Below, in pieces: positions 1 through 8,759 of a stretch of 64,000 nucleotides of DNA. This DNA is from Longimicrobiales bacterium (GTDB lineage Bacteria; Gemmatimonadota; Gemmatimonadetes; Longimicrobiales; Gaopeijiaceae): assembly GCA_028284495.1 (NCBI GenBank), contig JANQRP010000007.1, positions 62,001 to 126,000 of the forward strand. The letters are read 5' to 3'. Numbering within the stretch: the first letter of the stretch is position 1; each line of letters opens with the position of its first letter. The notes below the pieces were generated by a model that saw only the letters and a program-made list of their open reading frames with translations, had not been told where the DNA came from and did not search any database. A program made the translations under genes and the position numbers.

Positions 1-1214
1 ATCCGCACCGCCTCCTCCGACGCGAAGCCGGCCTCCACCAGCAGCTCGAAGTTGCGGAGGTTCCCGTATCCGGGGGCGAGCCCGGTGCCCCACGGGTCGG
101 AGCCCGCTGCCAGTAGCCCGCCCGCCGCCACGAAATCGCGCTCCCACTCCATCATCTTCCGGAGCAGGCGCTCCGGCACGGTGAAGCCCGAGCTCGCGAG
201 CCCCGCGTGCGCGGCCTCGATGGCCGTCCGCGGCGTCGGCGCGAACATCTCCAGCGCGCGCGGGTCGAGGCGCGCCCGTCCGGGCACGAACGTCTCGTAC
301 ACGGCGAGCGTCGACACGACCGCCGCCCCGCTGTCGGCGATGCGCCGGATGCTGGCCTGCACCGCCGGACCCGCCACGTCCACGTCGGCCTGGGCCACCT
401 GGTTCCCGCGTGGGCACAGGCCCGGTACGCGGCCCGGAACGTGTTCGCTGTCGGTGATGAAGCCGTGCTGCAGCGCGTCGATGCCCATCTCCGCGGCGTC
501 GCCGAACGTCACCGAGCAGAGGTGACCGCTGACGCGGAGTCCCCGTGCGTGGGCCGCTTCGATGACGGCCGCGAGGATCTCCGCGGGACCGTTGTGAACC
601 TTGAACCAGGTGGCGCCGCGGGCGGCCCAGTCCTCGACGACCGCGCGCGCGTCGGTCGGGGTCGTGGCGCGCGCGAAGGTCTGGAGCGCGGGCGTGCCGC
701 TGATGTACGGACCGGTCACGTGGAGCCTCGGGCCCGGCAGCGCCCCCGAATCCACCGCGGACTTCATCGCCAGCTCCTGCTCGGGCAGCTGGCTTCCCGC
801 CGTCATCGCGTGGGTCACGCCCATCGCCAGCATGAGCGCCGCCGACAGGTCCATCTGCACGACCGGTCCCGCGCCGCCCAGGTACGTGTGCTCGTGGAGC
901 TGGACGAGACCGGGCAGGACGGTGTGTCCGGGAAGCTCGAGGACGCGTGCGCCGTCCGGGACCGCCGTGGTCGCGCGGGGCCCCACCGCCTCGATCCGGG
1001 CACCCCGGACCACGACGGTCTGGTCGTCCCGGGCCGGGGTCCCCGTCCCGTCGACGAGTCGCACCCCGACCAGCGCCCACACGGCGTCGTCCACCGCCAC
1101 ATGAGGGCGGAGCGCGTCGGTGATCGCTGGCCGCTCCTGAGCCCCGAGCGGCGCGGCCGAGAGGAACGCGAGAATCGCCGTCGCGACCGTCGCGGCCGTG
1201 GAGTTCAGGGACAT
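1..1214 (-). CDS. Secreted amidohydrolase family protein (3' end outside window)
   Basis: The protein reads from an ATG at 1214 down through base 1 without a stop, so at least 404 residues are present and the C-terminus is missing. It opens with a signal peptide ending near A-P-L-G-A-Q. A beta-sandwich segment follows, then the TIM-barrel metal motifs of the amidohydrolase superfamily in order: HEH (in LVQLHEHTY), a lysine in WFKVH, a histidine in SGHLC, a histidine in ALQHGF and an aspartate in GSDPWG. These are the expected ligands of a binuclear metal site with a carbamylated lysine, so the enzyme should be a periplasmic hydrolase of the imidazolonepropionase-like or prolidase-like branch. 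The substrate cannot be named. It lies just upstream of another exported protein on the same strand and resembles the amidohydrolase at 3831-5267. Confidence 0.85.
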   Translation of the reverse strand, partial: MSLNSTAATVATAILAFLSAAPLGAQERPAITDALRPHVAVDDAVWALVGVRLVDGTGTPARDDQTVVVRGARIEAVGPRATTAVPDGARVLELPGHTVLPGLVQLHEHTYLGGAGPVVQMDLSAALMLAMGVTHAMTAGSQLPEQELAMKSAVDSGALPGPRLHVTGPYISGTPALQTFARATTPTDARAVVEDWAARGATWFKVHNGPAEILAAVIEAAHARGLRVSGHLCSVTFGDAAEMGIDALQHGFITDSEHVPGRVPGLCPRGNQVAQADVDVAGPAVQASIRRIADSGAAVVSTLAVYETFVPGRARLDPRALEMFAPTPRTAIEAAHAGLASSGFTVPERLLRKMMEWERDFVAAGGLLAAGSDPWGTGLAPGYGNLRNFELLVEAGFASEEAVR

Positions 1215-1227
1215 GGGTCGCTGTGAT

Positions 1228-2229
1228 CTACCTTCCCCCGATACGTCGACCCGCCTCGACCGCGTCGAAGGCATCCTGGTTGCGGCGCTGCATGATGAAG
1301 AAGTCCCAGCCCTCCGCCATGAGCTCCTCGACGTCGGTGGCATTGTTGGCCGGATAGCCGCACGACTTGTCGAACTCCTTGCACGCCTGGAGAATCTGCG
1401 CGACCGCCGCGTCGAAGCCTTCCTGGTCGCGAACCCGCTCGCCCTCTTCGTTCACGGAGCTGAACACACCCCCCAGCGTACCGGCTCCGACGATGACCAC
1501 GCTGACCGCCGGATGGCCGGCGATCTCGAGGGCGTTCGCGGCACCGTCCCGGCTCTCGACGATCACGGTGAGCAGGAGTTCACCATCGGGGTTGAGCGGC
1601 CAGACGTCCGCGCGCCGGAGATACTCGTCGGGCGACATGCCCCAGTAGGCGGCGGCACGCTCGAACCCCTCCTCCGGACGCTCGCCCCCCTGCGAGGTGA
1701 ACCGCATGGCCGCGACCGTCCGGTCGATCTCCTCCACCGTCTCGACCTCCTGCATCGCGACTGCGACCTGGCCGTCGTTCAGCTGGTCGATCATGCGCCG
1801 CGTCGCGGCGTCCGGGTCGTCATGGACGATCGGAATCTTGGCGAAGAACGGATCGGTCCCGGCCGACCCGCCGGCCGCCACGATCGCCTCCATGTAGGCC
1901 CGGTACTGCTCGGCGGTGCGGGGCGAATAGTTGTTGAGCACGAAGTCGTCCCGATCGTAGCCCACGAGGTCCTCGGCGGCGGCGGCCAGATCCGGCGGCT
2001 CCGTCTCCCCGCGGCCCGGCGTGTAGGACGGGTGGATGATGCCCATGATCGGGAGCCCCGACTCCAGGAGCGGGATCATCCGGTTCATGTGGTCCGAGGA
2101 GGAGGCCATCGTCGGCGCGCCGGACGCGGCATCGGGCGCGGCGGACTCGTCGGACGACGGCTCGGCGCACGCGGCGGCGGTCAGCCCGATGAGGGCGAGG
2201 TACATGCTCGAACGCACGATCGTGCTCAT
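1228..2229 (-). CDS. HpcH/HpaI aldolase-like lipoprotein with altered active site
   Basis: A 333-residue protein starting at the ATG at 2229. The first 22 residues form a lipoprotein-type signal ending in T-A-A-A-C, so an outer-membrane or periplasmic lipoprotein is predicted. The body follows the HpcH/HpaI (phosphoenolpyruvate/pyruvate aldolase) TIM barrel: a segment matching the family's arginine-containing strand (FFAKIPIVHDD), MQEVETVEEI, and a glutamate in VIVESRDG. Compared with the family, the DxEH catalytic segment reads LNNYSPRT, the substrate arginine is lysine, and the metal-ligand aspartate segment reads VIVGAGTLG. Catalysis as a class II aldolase is therefore doubtful. The family is normally cytosolic, so export is also unusual. 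Thirteen bases separate its stop from the downstream amidohydrolase start, so the two are probably co-transcribed. Confidence 0.75.
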   Translation of the reverse strand: MSTIVRSSMYLALIGLTAAACAEPSSDESAAPDAASGAPTMASSSDHMNRMIPLLESGLPIMGIIHPSYTPGRGETEPPDLAAAAEDLVGYDRDDFVLNNYSPRTAEQYRAYMEAIVAAGGSAGTDPFFAKIPIVHDDPDAATRRMIDQLNDGQVAVAMQEVETVEEIDRTVAAMRFTSQGGERPEEGFERAAAYWGMSPDEYLRRADVWPLNPDGELLLTVIVESRDGAANALEIAGHPAVSVVIVGAGTLGGVFSSVNEEGERVRDQEGFDAAVAQILQACKEFDKSCGYPANNATDVEELMAEGWDFFIMQRRNQDAFDAVEAGRRIGGR

Positions 2230-2448
2230 GAGGGGGTCTCCGGAACTGGGGGCGGTCGGCGTCGGCGGTGACCGGCGCCGACCGGGCGCGGCATCCGGCC
2301 GCGAAGTCGGGACAACGTGGGTCGGGGGCCGGGACGCGGCAACGTGACCGTCCACCCCACCAGGCCATCGACAACGCTCCCGCTCGCCGTGTTGACGGTG
2401 CCGCGACGCGCACCCCACACTCGGCGCACCCCTCGCAGGAGCGTCCCG

Positions 2449-3729
2449 ATGCCCCGCCTGCCCTCCGCCCCGCCCGCCGTGACGTCCGTCCAACGCGACG
2501 TCCACCGGCGCGACTTCCTGCGCTGGCTGGCCGCGAGTCCCGTCCTCGCCTCGCTCGGCGGCCTCGCCGCGCTGGAGCCCATCCTCGCCCAGGAGCCGTG
2601 GCCGCCGGCGCGTCGACAGCTCGAGGAGCTGGTGGAGCGCGCTCAGGACGCGCTCGACGTGTTCGACCTGCAGCGCGTCGCAGAGGCAACCGTCCCGCCG
2701 GCCCACTACGGCTACATCATGACCGGCGTCGATGGCGAGTCGACGTACCGTCACAACCGGGAAGCGCTCGAGCGGCTGCGACTCCGCGCTCGGCGGCTCG
2801 TCGACGTCTCGCGCCTGGATACGTCGGTCACCCTGTTCGGTCGGCGGTGGCCGACCCCCATCGTGGTCGCGCCGTGCGGAAGCCAGAGTGCCTTCCATCC
2901 CGACGGCGAGCTCGGCACCGCGCGCGCCGCCGCGGCCCTCGATCACCTGCAGGTCCTCTCGACCGTCTCGTCCACGGCGGTCGAGGAGGTCAACCAGGCG
3001 CGCGGCGAACCGGTGTGGTACCAGCTCTATCTGGCACCCGTGGGCCCCGGGTCATGGGAGGGGGCGACCGCTCTGATCCGGCGAAGCGTGAACGCCGGCT
3101 GTCCCACGCTCGTCTATACGGTCGACCTACAGGGCGGCAGCAACCGCCTCACCGGCGAGCGCTGGGCGCGGCTCGACGACCGCGACTGTGCGAGCTGTCA
3201 TCGGCCGGGAGGTGAAGCGAGTCCGGTCAAGCCCATGCTGCGGGGCCTGCCGAGCGGCGCGCCCGATCCCGGGCTGGGGCGCTCGACGACGTGGGAGACC
3301 CTCCCCCGCCTGCGCGACGTCACCGACCAGAACTTCGTGGTGAAGGGCATCATGACCGGCGAGGACGCGGAGCTCTCCGTCCAGTACGGCGTCGACGCGA
3401 TCTGGGTCTCCAACCACGGCGGCCGCTCCGAGGGGGCGGGTCGCGCCACGATCGACGCACTCCCCGAGATCGCGCAGGCCGTGGGCGGTCGGATCCCGAT
3501 CATCATCGAAAGCGGCTTCCGGCGCGGCAGCGACATCGTGAAGGGGCTCGCCCTGGGCGCGACCGCGGTCGCCGTCGGCCGCCCCTACCTGTGGGGGCTC
3601 GGCGCGTTCGGGCAGGAGGGCGTGGAACGGGCGCTCTCGATCCTGACCCGGGAGCTCGAGATCACCATGCGCGCGATCGGAGCCCCGGCGGTCGGGTCGC
3701 TCGGGCCGGAGACGGTCGTGCGAAGCTGA
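2449..3729 (+). CDS. Tat-exported FMN-dependent alpha-hydroxy-acid oxidase/dehydrogenase with CxxCH motif
   Basis: A 426-residue protein. The ATG at 2449 is chosen because AGGAG lies 7 bases upstream and because it gives a twin-arginine signal (RRDFLRWLAAS) near the N-terminus. The rest is the (S)-2-hydroxy-acid oxidase TIM barrel (lactate dehydrogenase LldD, lactate monooxygenase or glycolate oxidase type), with the flavin-binding PIVVAP segment, the lysine in FVVKGIM, the active-site histidine in SNHGGR (about His323), and a GFRRGSDIVKGLALGA phosphate-binding end. Tat export fits a protein that folds around FMN before secretion. Unusually, the variable loop after the YTVDLQGG strand contains C-A-S-C-H at residues 247-251, the signature for covalent heme c attachment. 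It may pass electrons to a periplasmic carrier. The hydroxy-acid substrate is unknown. It is divergent from the gene at 2229. Confidence 0.88.
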   Translation: MPRLPSAPPAVTSVQRDVHRRDFLRWLAASPVLASLGGLAALEPILAQEPWPPARRQLEELVERAQDALDVFDLQRVAEATVPPAHYGYIMTGVDGESTYRHNREALERLRLRARRLVDVSRLDTSVTLFGRRWPTPIVVAPCGSQSAFHPDGELGTARAAAALDHLQVLSTVSSTAVEEVNQARGEPVWYQLYLAPVGPGSWEGATALIRRSVNAGCPTLVYTVDLQGGSNRLTGERWARLDDRDCASCHRPGGEASPVKPMLRGLPSGAPDPGLGRSTTWETLPRLRDVTDQNFVVKGIMTGEDAELSVQYGVDAIWVSNHGGRSEGAGRATIDALPEIAQAVGGRIPIIIESGFRRGSDIVKGLALGATAVAVGRPYLWGLGAFGQEGVERALSILTRELEITMRAIGAPAVGSLGPETVVRS

Positions 3730-3830
3730 CGGGGCGCGGCGACGCGTCTCGATGTATCCTGTTTCGCGTGGTCGGCGGACGTGGCGGGCCGCCGCGTCCA
3801 TCGAGGGACCAGCCCTGCACAGGAGTCGCC

Positions 3831-5267
3831 ATGCTCGACCGAAACGTTCGTCGCCTGCTCGCGCGCACCTTCCTCGTCTGCCTGCTGATCGCTCCCGCCG
3901 CGGCCGCGTGCGCGGACACGGCGCCGAACGACGCCGCGCCGGCGACCGTCGACGGCACCTGGGCGTTCACCGACGTCACGGTGATTCCCATGGACGGCGA
4001 ACGGATGCTGGCGAACCACACCGTGGTCGTCGTGGACGGAATGATCACCGCCGTGGGTCCGGCCGGCTCGATCGACGTGCCTGCCGGCGCGACGCTCATC
4101 GACGGCTCCGGCCGCTACCTGATGCCCGGCCTGGCAGAGATGCACGCGCACGTGCCGCCGCAGGCGCAGCGCCCGTCGCAGCAGGCGATGGACGAGCTGA
4201 TGTTCCTCTACGTGGCGAACGGAATCACCACGATCCGGGGCATGCTCGGCTCGCCGTACCAGATCGATCTGGCCGAGGAGATCCGGAACGACGAGCACCT
4301 CGCGCCGATGTTCTACGCCGCCGCTCCCTCGCTCAACGGAGGCACGGCGAGCACGCCGGGCGACGCCGAGGCCGGCATTCGGTCCGCGGCGGCGGCCGGA
4401 TATCACCTCATGAAGATCCACCCCGGCATTCCCCTCGATGCCTGGGACCGGATGGTCGCGACGGCCGACGAGGTCGGCCTCACCTTCGGGGGCCACGTGC
4501 CGGCCGACGTCGGCATCCGGCACGCGCTCGAGACCGGGATCAGCACCGTCGACCACGTCGACGGCTACCTGGAGGGTGCCATCGCCGACGACGTCCTGGC
4601 GGACGCCGAGGCCGAGGGCCGGCAGGTGGGGGTTGGCGAGATGCTCCGCAACATCGACGAGGGGAAGATGCGCGAGCTCGCCCAGCTCTCCCTCGAGACC
4701 GGCGTCTACGTCGTTCCCACCCAGTATCTCTGGGAGAACCTCTACCTCGATCGGAACGCGGACGACTACCTCTCTCAGCCCGAGATGGCGTACGTCTCCC
4801 CGCAGCAGCGTACCGCCTGGGGGAACCAGAGCGCCGGTGGCGCGAATCTGACCGGAGAGGACGCCGAGCTCTTCGTCGCGGCACGGGATCGCATGCTCGA
4901 GATCCTCGTCGAGACCGGCGTGCCGTTGCTGATGGGCACCGACTCGCCGCAGCTGTTCAACGTCCCGGGGTTCGCGCTGCACCGCGAACTCGAGAAGATC
5001 GCCGAGGCCGGCATCGACGAGTACACGATCCTCGAGTCCGGCACCCGGAACGTCGGTCGGTACGTGGGCGAGGTGCTCGGGCTCGACGGCGACTTCGGTA
5101 CCGTGGCGCCGGGTCAGCGAGCGGACCTCGTCCTGCTCGAGGCGAACCCGCTGGACGACGTCGCCAACCTCACCGCCCGGGCGGGCGTGATGGTGCGCGG
5201 GACCTGGGTGAGCGCGGCCGAGATCGCGGCGGGCCTCGCGGAGATCGCGGCACGGCACGCGAACTGA
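3831..5267 (+). CDS. Secreted amidohydrolase family protein
   Basis: A 478-residue protein from the ATG at 3831, preceded by AGGAG. It has a signal peptide with a possible lipobox (A-A-A-A-C at residues 23-27). The amidohydrolase metal residues are all present: His105 and His107 (MHAH), Lys195 (MKIH), His222 (GGHVP), His242 (DHVDG) and Asp371 (GTDSP). The C-terminal beta-sandwich closes with GTVAPGQRADLVLL, typical of the family. It is expected to hydrolyse an amide or cyclic imide substrate outside the cytoplasm; related secreted members act on peptides or imidazolone-type rings, but nothing here fixes the substrate. It follows the FMN oxidase by about 100 bases on the same strand and may share its transcript. 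Confidence 0.87.
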   Translation: MLDRNVRRLLARTFLVCLLIAPAAAACADTAPNDAAPATVDGTWAFTDVTVIPMDGERMLANHTVVVVDGMITAVGPAGSIDVPAGATLIDGSGRYLMPGLAEMHAHVPPQAQRPSQQAMDELMFLYVANGITTIRGMLGSPYQIDLAEEIRNDEHLAPMFYAAAPSLNGGTASTPGDAEAGIRSAAAAGYHLMKIHPGIPLDAWDRMVATADEVGLTFGGHVPADVGIRHALETGISTVDHVDGYLEGAIADDVLADAEAEGRQVGVGEMLRNIDEGKMRELAQLSLETGVYVVPTQYLWENLYLDRNADDYLSQPEMAYVSPQQRTAWGNQSAGGANLTGEDAELFVAARDRMLEILVETGVPLLMGTDSPQLFNVPGFALHRELEKIAEAGIDEYTILESGTRNVGRYVGEVLGLDGDFGTVAPGQRADLVLLEANPLDDVANLTARAGVMVRGTWVSAAEIAAGLAEIAARHAN

Positions 5268-5414
5268 CGTCGCCGGCAGGCTGCACCGAGTCCGCGGCGG
5301 ACCCTCGACAGCCGAGCCGCTCTTGAAGCGGGAGGGGCCCGGACCGATGCTTCGGTATCCCCTCGATGCTCCATCGCCGCTACGCGAAGTGGCTCCCGTC
5401 AGCCCACCGACACC

Positions 5415-6506
5415 ATGCCGAAGATCGACGCCTTTCTCGAGATCATGCGCGAAGCCGGTGCGTCCGATCTCCACCTGAGCGCCGGCACACCACCGGTGCT
5501 CCGGATCAACGGTGCGCTCGAGGAAGCCGAGCATCGGGCGCTCAGCGAGGAGGAGGTGCGGATCCTCGTCTACGAGCTACTGACCGAGACGCAGATCGAC
5601 CTCTTCGAGCGGCTGGGTCAGCTCGATTGCGCGCACACGATCGAGGGCGTGGCGCGGTTCCGGATCCACGTCTTCCGGAAGCACCCGGGGATGGCAGCGG
5701 CCTTCCGCGTCATCCCCCACGAGGTGCCGACGCTCGATCAGCTCGGGATGCCGGACACGCTGCAGCGAATGCTCGAGTCGCGCTCGGGTCTGATCCTCGT
5801 GACCGGTCCGACCAACTCCGGCAAGTCGACGACGCTCGCCGCCATGGTCGACCATCTCAATCGGACCACCCGCCAGCACATCCTCACGCTGGAGGACCCG
5901 CTCGAGTTCGTGCACTCGAACCGCGGGTGCCTGATCAACCAGCGCCAGATCGGCGAACACAGCCTCACCTTCGCGGACGCGCTTCGCGGCGCGCTCCGCG
6001 CCGATCCGGACGTCGTGCTCGTCGGCGAGATGCGGGATCTCGAGACCATCTCGCTCGCCCTCACGGCAGCAGAACTCGGCCTCCTCGTGATGGGCACCCT
6101 CCACACGCGTTCGGCTGCCCAGACGATCGCGCGCGTGGCCGACGCCTTCCCGGTCGACCAGCAGGCCGCGGTGCGACTCGCCCTCTCGGAGGTGCTGGTC
6201 GGGATCTGCTCGCAGCAGCTTCTCCGACGCAGGGACGGCTCGGGTCGCGTCGCCGCCCTCGAGGTCCTCGTCGGGACGCCGGCGGTGAGGAACATGATCC
6301 GTGAGGGCAAGGACCATCAGGTGGACAACGTGATCCTGACCGGTCGGAAGGAGGGGATGAAGCTCCTCGAGCAGAGCCTGAAGGACCTGGTTGCCGACGG
6401 AGTCGTGGAGGCCGACGAGGCCGCGCGGTTCGCGGAGGAGCCCGAAGCGATTATCTCGTTCGCCCGGGGCGTCGAGCGGGGCGCCGGCACCCCCGGCGCG
6501 CGGTGA
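5415..6506 (+). CDS. pilT: PilT-type twitching motility ATPase
   Basis: A 363-residue AAA+ secretion-type ATPase. An N-terminal PAS-like domain carries ASDLHLSAG (residues 16-24), the diagnostic start of PilT/PilU proteins. The ATPase core shows Walker A GPTNSGKS (131-138), the Asp box ILTLEDPLEFVH (156-167), Walker B DPDVVLVGEMRD and the His box GLLVMGTLH. The C-terminus has AVRNMIREGK, close to the AIRNLIRE motif needed for retraction in PilT. It should power type IV pilus disassembly as a hexamer at the inner membrane. The fourth Walker A residue is Asn where most PilTs have Gly (GPTGSGKS). Its stop overlaps the next start in GTGA (6503-6506), so the partner protein is translationally coupled. 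PilU is the main alternative. Confidence 0.92.
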   Translation: MPKIDAFLEIMREAGASDLHLSAGTPPVLRINGALEEAEHRALSEEEVRILVYELLTETQIDLFERLGQLDCAHTIEGVARFRIHVFRKHPGMAAAFRVIPHEVPTLDQLGMPDTLQRMLESRSGLILVTGPTNSGKSTTLAAMVDHLNRTTRQHILTLEDPLEFVHSNRGCLINQRQIGEHSLTFADALRGALRADPDVVLVGEMRDLETISLALTAAELGLLVMGTLHTRSAAQTIARVADAFPVDQQAAVRLALSEVLVGICSQQLLRRRDGSGRVAALEVLVGTPAVRNMIREGKDHQVDNVILTGRKEGMKLLEQSLKDLVADGVVEADEAARFAEEPEAIISFARGVERGAGTPGAR

Positions 6507-8593
6507 GGAAGTCGGCACGGCTGGACCAGATCCTGCTGCACCTCGGCGTGGTCGACGAGGAACAGATCACCCTCGCCCTCCGGCGCCAGAGCACCCACGG
6601 GGGTCTTCTCGGTCAGAACCTCGTCGCGCTCGGGGCGATCACCGAGAAGCAGCTGCTCGCGGCGCTCTCGGAACAGTTCGGCATCCCGATCCTCGAGCCG
6701 GACGAGAGTCGGGTCCTGAAGGACGTCCTCGACGACATGCCGGAGGGCAGCGTCCGCGACGGCCTGGTGCTGCCCCTCGACTGGAACGCCGAGAACCGCG
6801 TCTTGACGGTGGTATCCGCCAACCCGGCCGACGCGGGCGCGATGCAGGCGGTCCGGGACGCCTTCGGCGCCCGGGCCATGCGCGTGTCTCTCGCGGGCGA
6901 GGACGCGATGCGGGAGCTGGTCCGGAGGGTGGCGCCCGGCGCGGCGGCGCCCGACCGGGGAAGTCGGGTGGCGCTCCCGGAACTCTTCGCCCCGGAGGAG
7001 GACGAGGACGAGCCCCCACCCGAGGCGGAGGCGGACGGACGTCGACGGGTCCTTCTCGTCAGCAGCGTGGCGTCCAGGCGAAACTTCCTCCCGCCGCTGC
7101 TGGTGCGCGAGGGGATCGAACTCGTCGTGGCATCCACCCGTGAGGACGCGGCGGCCGCGATCTCCCACCCGTCCGGACTCGACTCGATCCTGCTCTCCGG
7201 CGAGCTGCGGGAGGAGTTCGGCGCGTGGTCCCGCGAAGAAGGATTCCCGCGACCCTCGTGCGAGATCGCCGAGGTGGATTCGCTCGGCGAGGCGCTGCTC
7301 GACAACCCCCTCTCGTACCGGGACGTCGGTGCGAGCCTCCGAAACGCCGTGCAGGCGCTCGCCGACCTTCGATGCGCACAGGTCGGTGCCTCCCCACCCT
7401 ACGGGCTCATCAGCGCCGAAGTGGACGCGCTGGCGGAACGCCGCGGCCTCCAGAGGGTCGCCCGCGACGCGCTCCACCTCGCGGTCCACCTGCTGCTGCC
7501 GACGGATCTGGAGGGGCCCGAAGCGATGGCGTCGCCGGAGCCGTTCGCGGCGTTCCCGTCGTCGCTCGAACTCGCCAGTCGGATCCGGTTTCCGTGGAAG
7601 CTGGACGCTCTGCTCGCCGCCTGCCACCACCTGTACACGGGACGGATCGACCCCGGCGCCACCAGCGCGGCGTTCGCTCGCGACACGCTCCTCGCCGCGC
7701 AGATCCTGTCGCTCGTCTGGTACCGGCACAATCACGTCAGCGTGGACGACGGCGCGGACGACGAGCGCATGATCTCGGTTCGGACGTCGGTTCGAGAGGC
7801 GGGAGGGCGCCTCGCCACGCGCGATCTGGTGGAAAGCTACCTCCGCCTGGTGGAGGAGCGGGGCGGCGCGAACAACCGCCACGGCGAGCGTCGCGTGCTG
7901 CTGCTGGGGAGCGATCGCATCGGGCGTGCCCTCGTGCCGGCGCTCTCGCGCATCGGGCGTGAGACGCTGCTGACCTCCGACCTCGCCGACGCGCAGACGC
8001 TGATCGAGCGACGGCCACCGGCCGCCATCGTCGTGGACCACGACCATCTTCCGGGCCAGGTCGACCAGTTCACGAGGGTCACCAAGCTCGGCGGGGCCGT
8101 CCTCCTCTTCGTCGTCAGCGACTCGTCCGACCCGTCGCTCGTCCTGAACCTCCTGGACGTCGGCGTCGACGACGTGTTCGCGCCGCCGCACGATTTCGAC
8201 CTCGTGGCCGCGCGGATCAACCGCGCCGTTCGCTCGCGTGCGCACGGCGGCAGGACGCTTCGGCCCTCCGCCGGAGAGTTCTCCGCCACGTTCGAGGTGT
8301 TCTCCTTCCTCGACCTCGTCCAGATGCTCAGCCAGAGCCGGAAGTCGGTGCGCATCCAGTTGAACCGGGGCGACGACGAGGCCGTCATCCTGATGCGAAA
8401 GGGGCAGATGGTACACGCGACCGCGGCCGGCCTCGAGGGCGAAGAGGCCGTCTTCGCGGTGATCGCCTGGGAGGACCAGGGAGAGTTCACCGTGCGGGAG
8501 GAGTCGCGATTCCCGGAGGAGACCATCGAACGTTCCTCCGAATCGGTGCTGATGGAGGGCTGCCGCAGACTCGACGAGAGCAAGCGCGTCTAG
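6503..8593 (+). CDS. MshEN / receiver-like / DUF4388 scaffold protein coupled to pilT
   Basis: A 696-residue multidomain protein starting at a GTG that shares GTGA with the pilT stop. Residues 1-130 match the MshEN domain of GspE/PilB proteins, with two RLGxxL-x3-G-x6-L-x3-L-x2-Q type repeats (RLDQIL...LRRQ and LLGQNL...LSEQ), a known c-di-GMP binding fold. A linker rich in Glu and Pro follows. Residues about 185-260 look like a degenerate receiver domain, about 270-440 is a helical region perhaps related to HD-type outputs, and about 465-590 is a second receiver-like domain with VVDHDHL where the phospho-acceptor would be. Residues about 595-690 are a DUF4388 (PATAN-type) domain. There is no ATPase. 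It probably links second-messenger or phosphorelay signals to pilus retraction; this is inference from domains and coupling. Confidence 0.8.
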   Translation: MRKSARLDQILLHLGVVDEEQITLALRRQSTHGGLLGQNLVALGAITEKQLLAALSEQFGIPILEPDESRVLKDVLDDMPEGSVRDGLVLPLDWNAENRVLTVVSANPADAGAMQAVRDAFGARAMRVSLAGEDAMRELVRRVAPGAAAPDRGSRVALPELFAPEEDEDEPPPEAEADGRRRVLLVSSVASRRNFLPPLLVREGIELVVASTREDAAAAISHPSGLDSILLSGELREEFGAWSREEGFPRPSCEIAEVDSLGEALLDNPLSYRDVGASLRNAVQALADLRCAQVGASPPYGLISAEVDALAERRGLQRVARDALHLAVHLLLPTDLEGPEAMASPEPFAAFPSSLELASRIRFPWKLDALLAACHHLYTGRIDPGATSAAFARDTLLAAQILSLVWYRHNHVSVDDGADDERMISVRTSVREAGGRLATRDLVESYLRLVEERGGANNRHGERRVLLLGSDRIGRALVPALSRIGRETLLTSDLADAQTLIERRPPAAIVVDHDHLPGQVDQFTRVTKLGGAVLLFVVSDSSDPSLVLNLLDVGVDDVFAPPHDFDLVAARINRAVRSRAHGGRTLRPSAGEFSATFEVFSFLDLVQMLSQSRKSVRIQLNRGDDEAVILMRKGQMVHATAAGLEGEEAVFAVIAWEDQGEFTVREESRFPEETIERSSESVLMEGCRRLDESKRV

Positions 8594-8759
8594 GGCCTGT
8601 CGGACGCCGGCGAAGCGAGCGCGGTGGGGGGGCTTCCGTCCGCCGACCTGACGGAGTTGCAACCTCCGACCCCGGAATTCCGTCGGACACTTCGGGTGGG
8701 TTCTCCCTGCGAGCACCCAGGTCCCCGATCGCTTCTCGCTGCATCGCCCGGTCCGACAC

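Noticed and set aside
3585..5534. Long minus-strand open frame over the amidohydrolase and oxidase
   Set aside because: It overlaps two genes with full family motifs, and its translation shows no known domain.
8594..8759. Possible small gene before the orphan permease
   Set aside because: No frame with a ribosome binding site and plausible protein was found; treated as a leader or promoter region.
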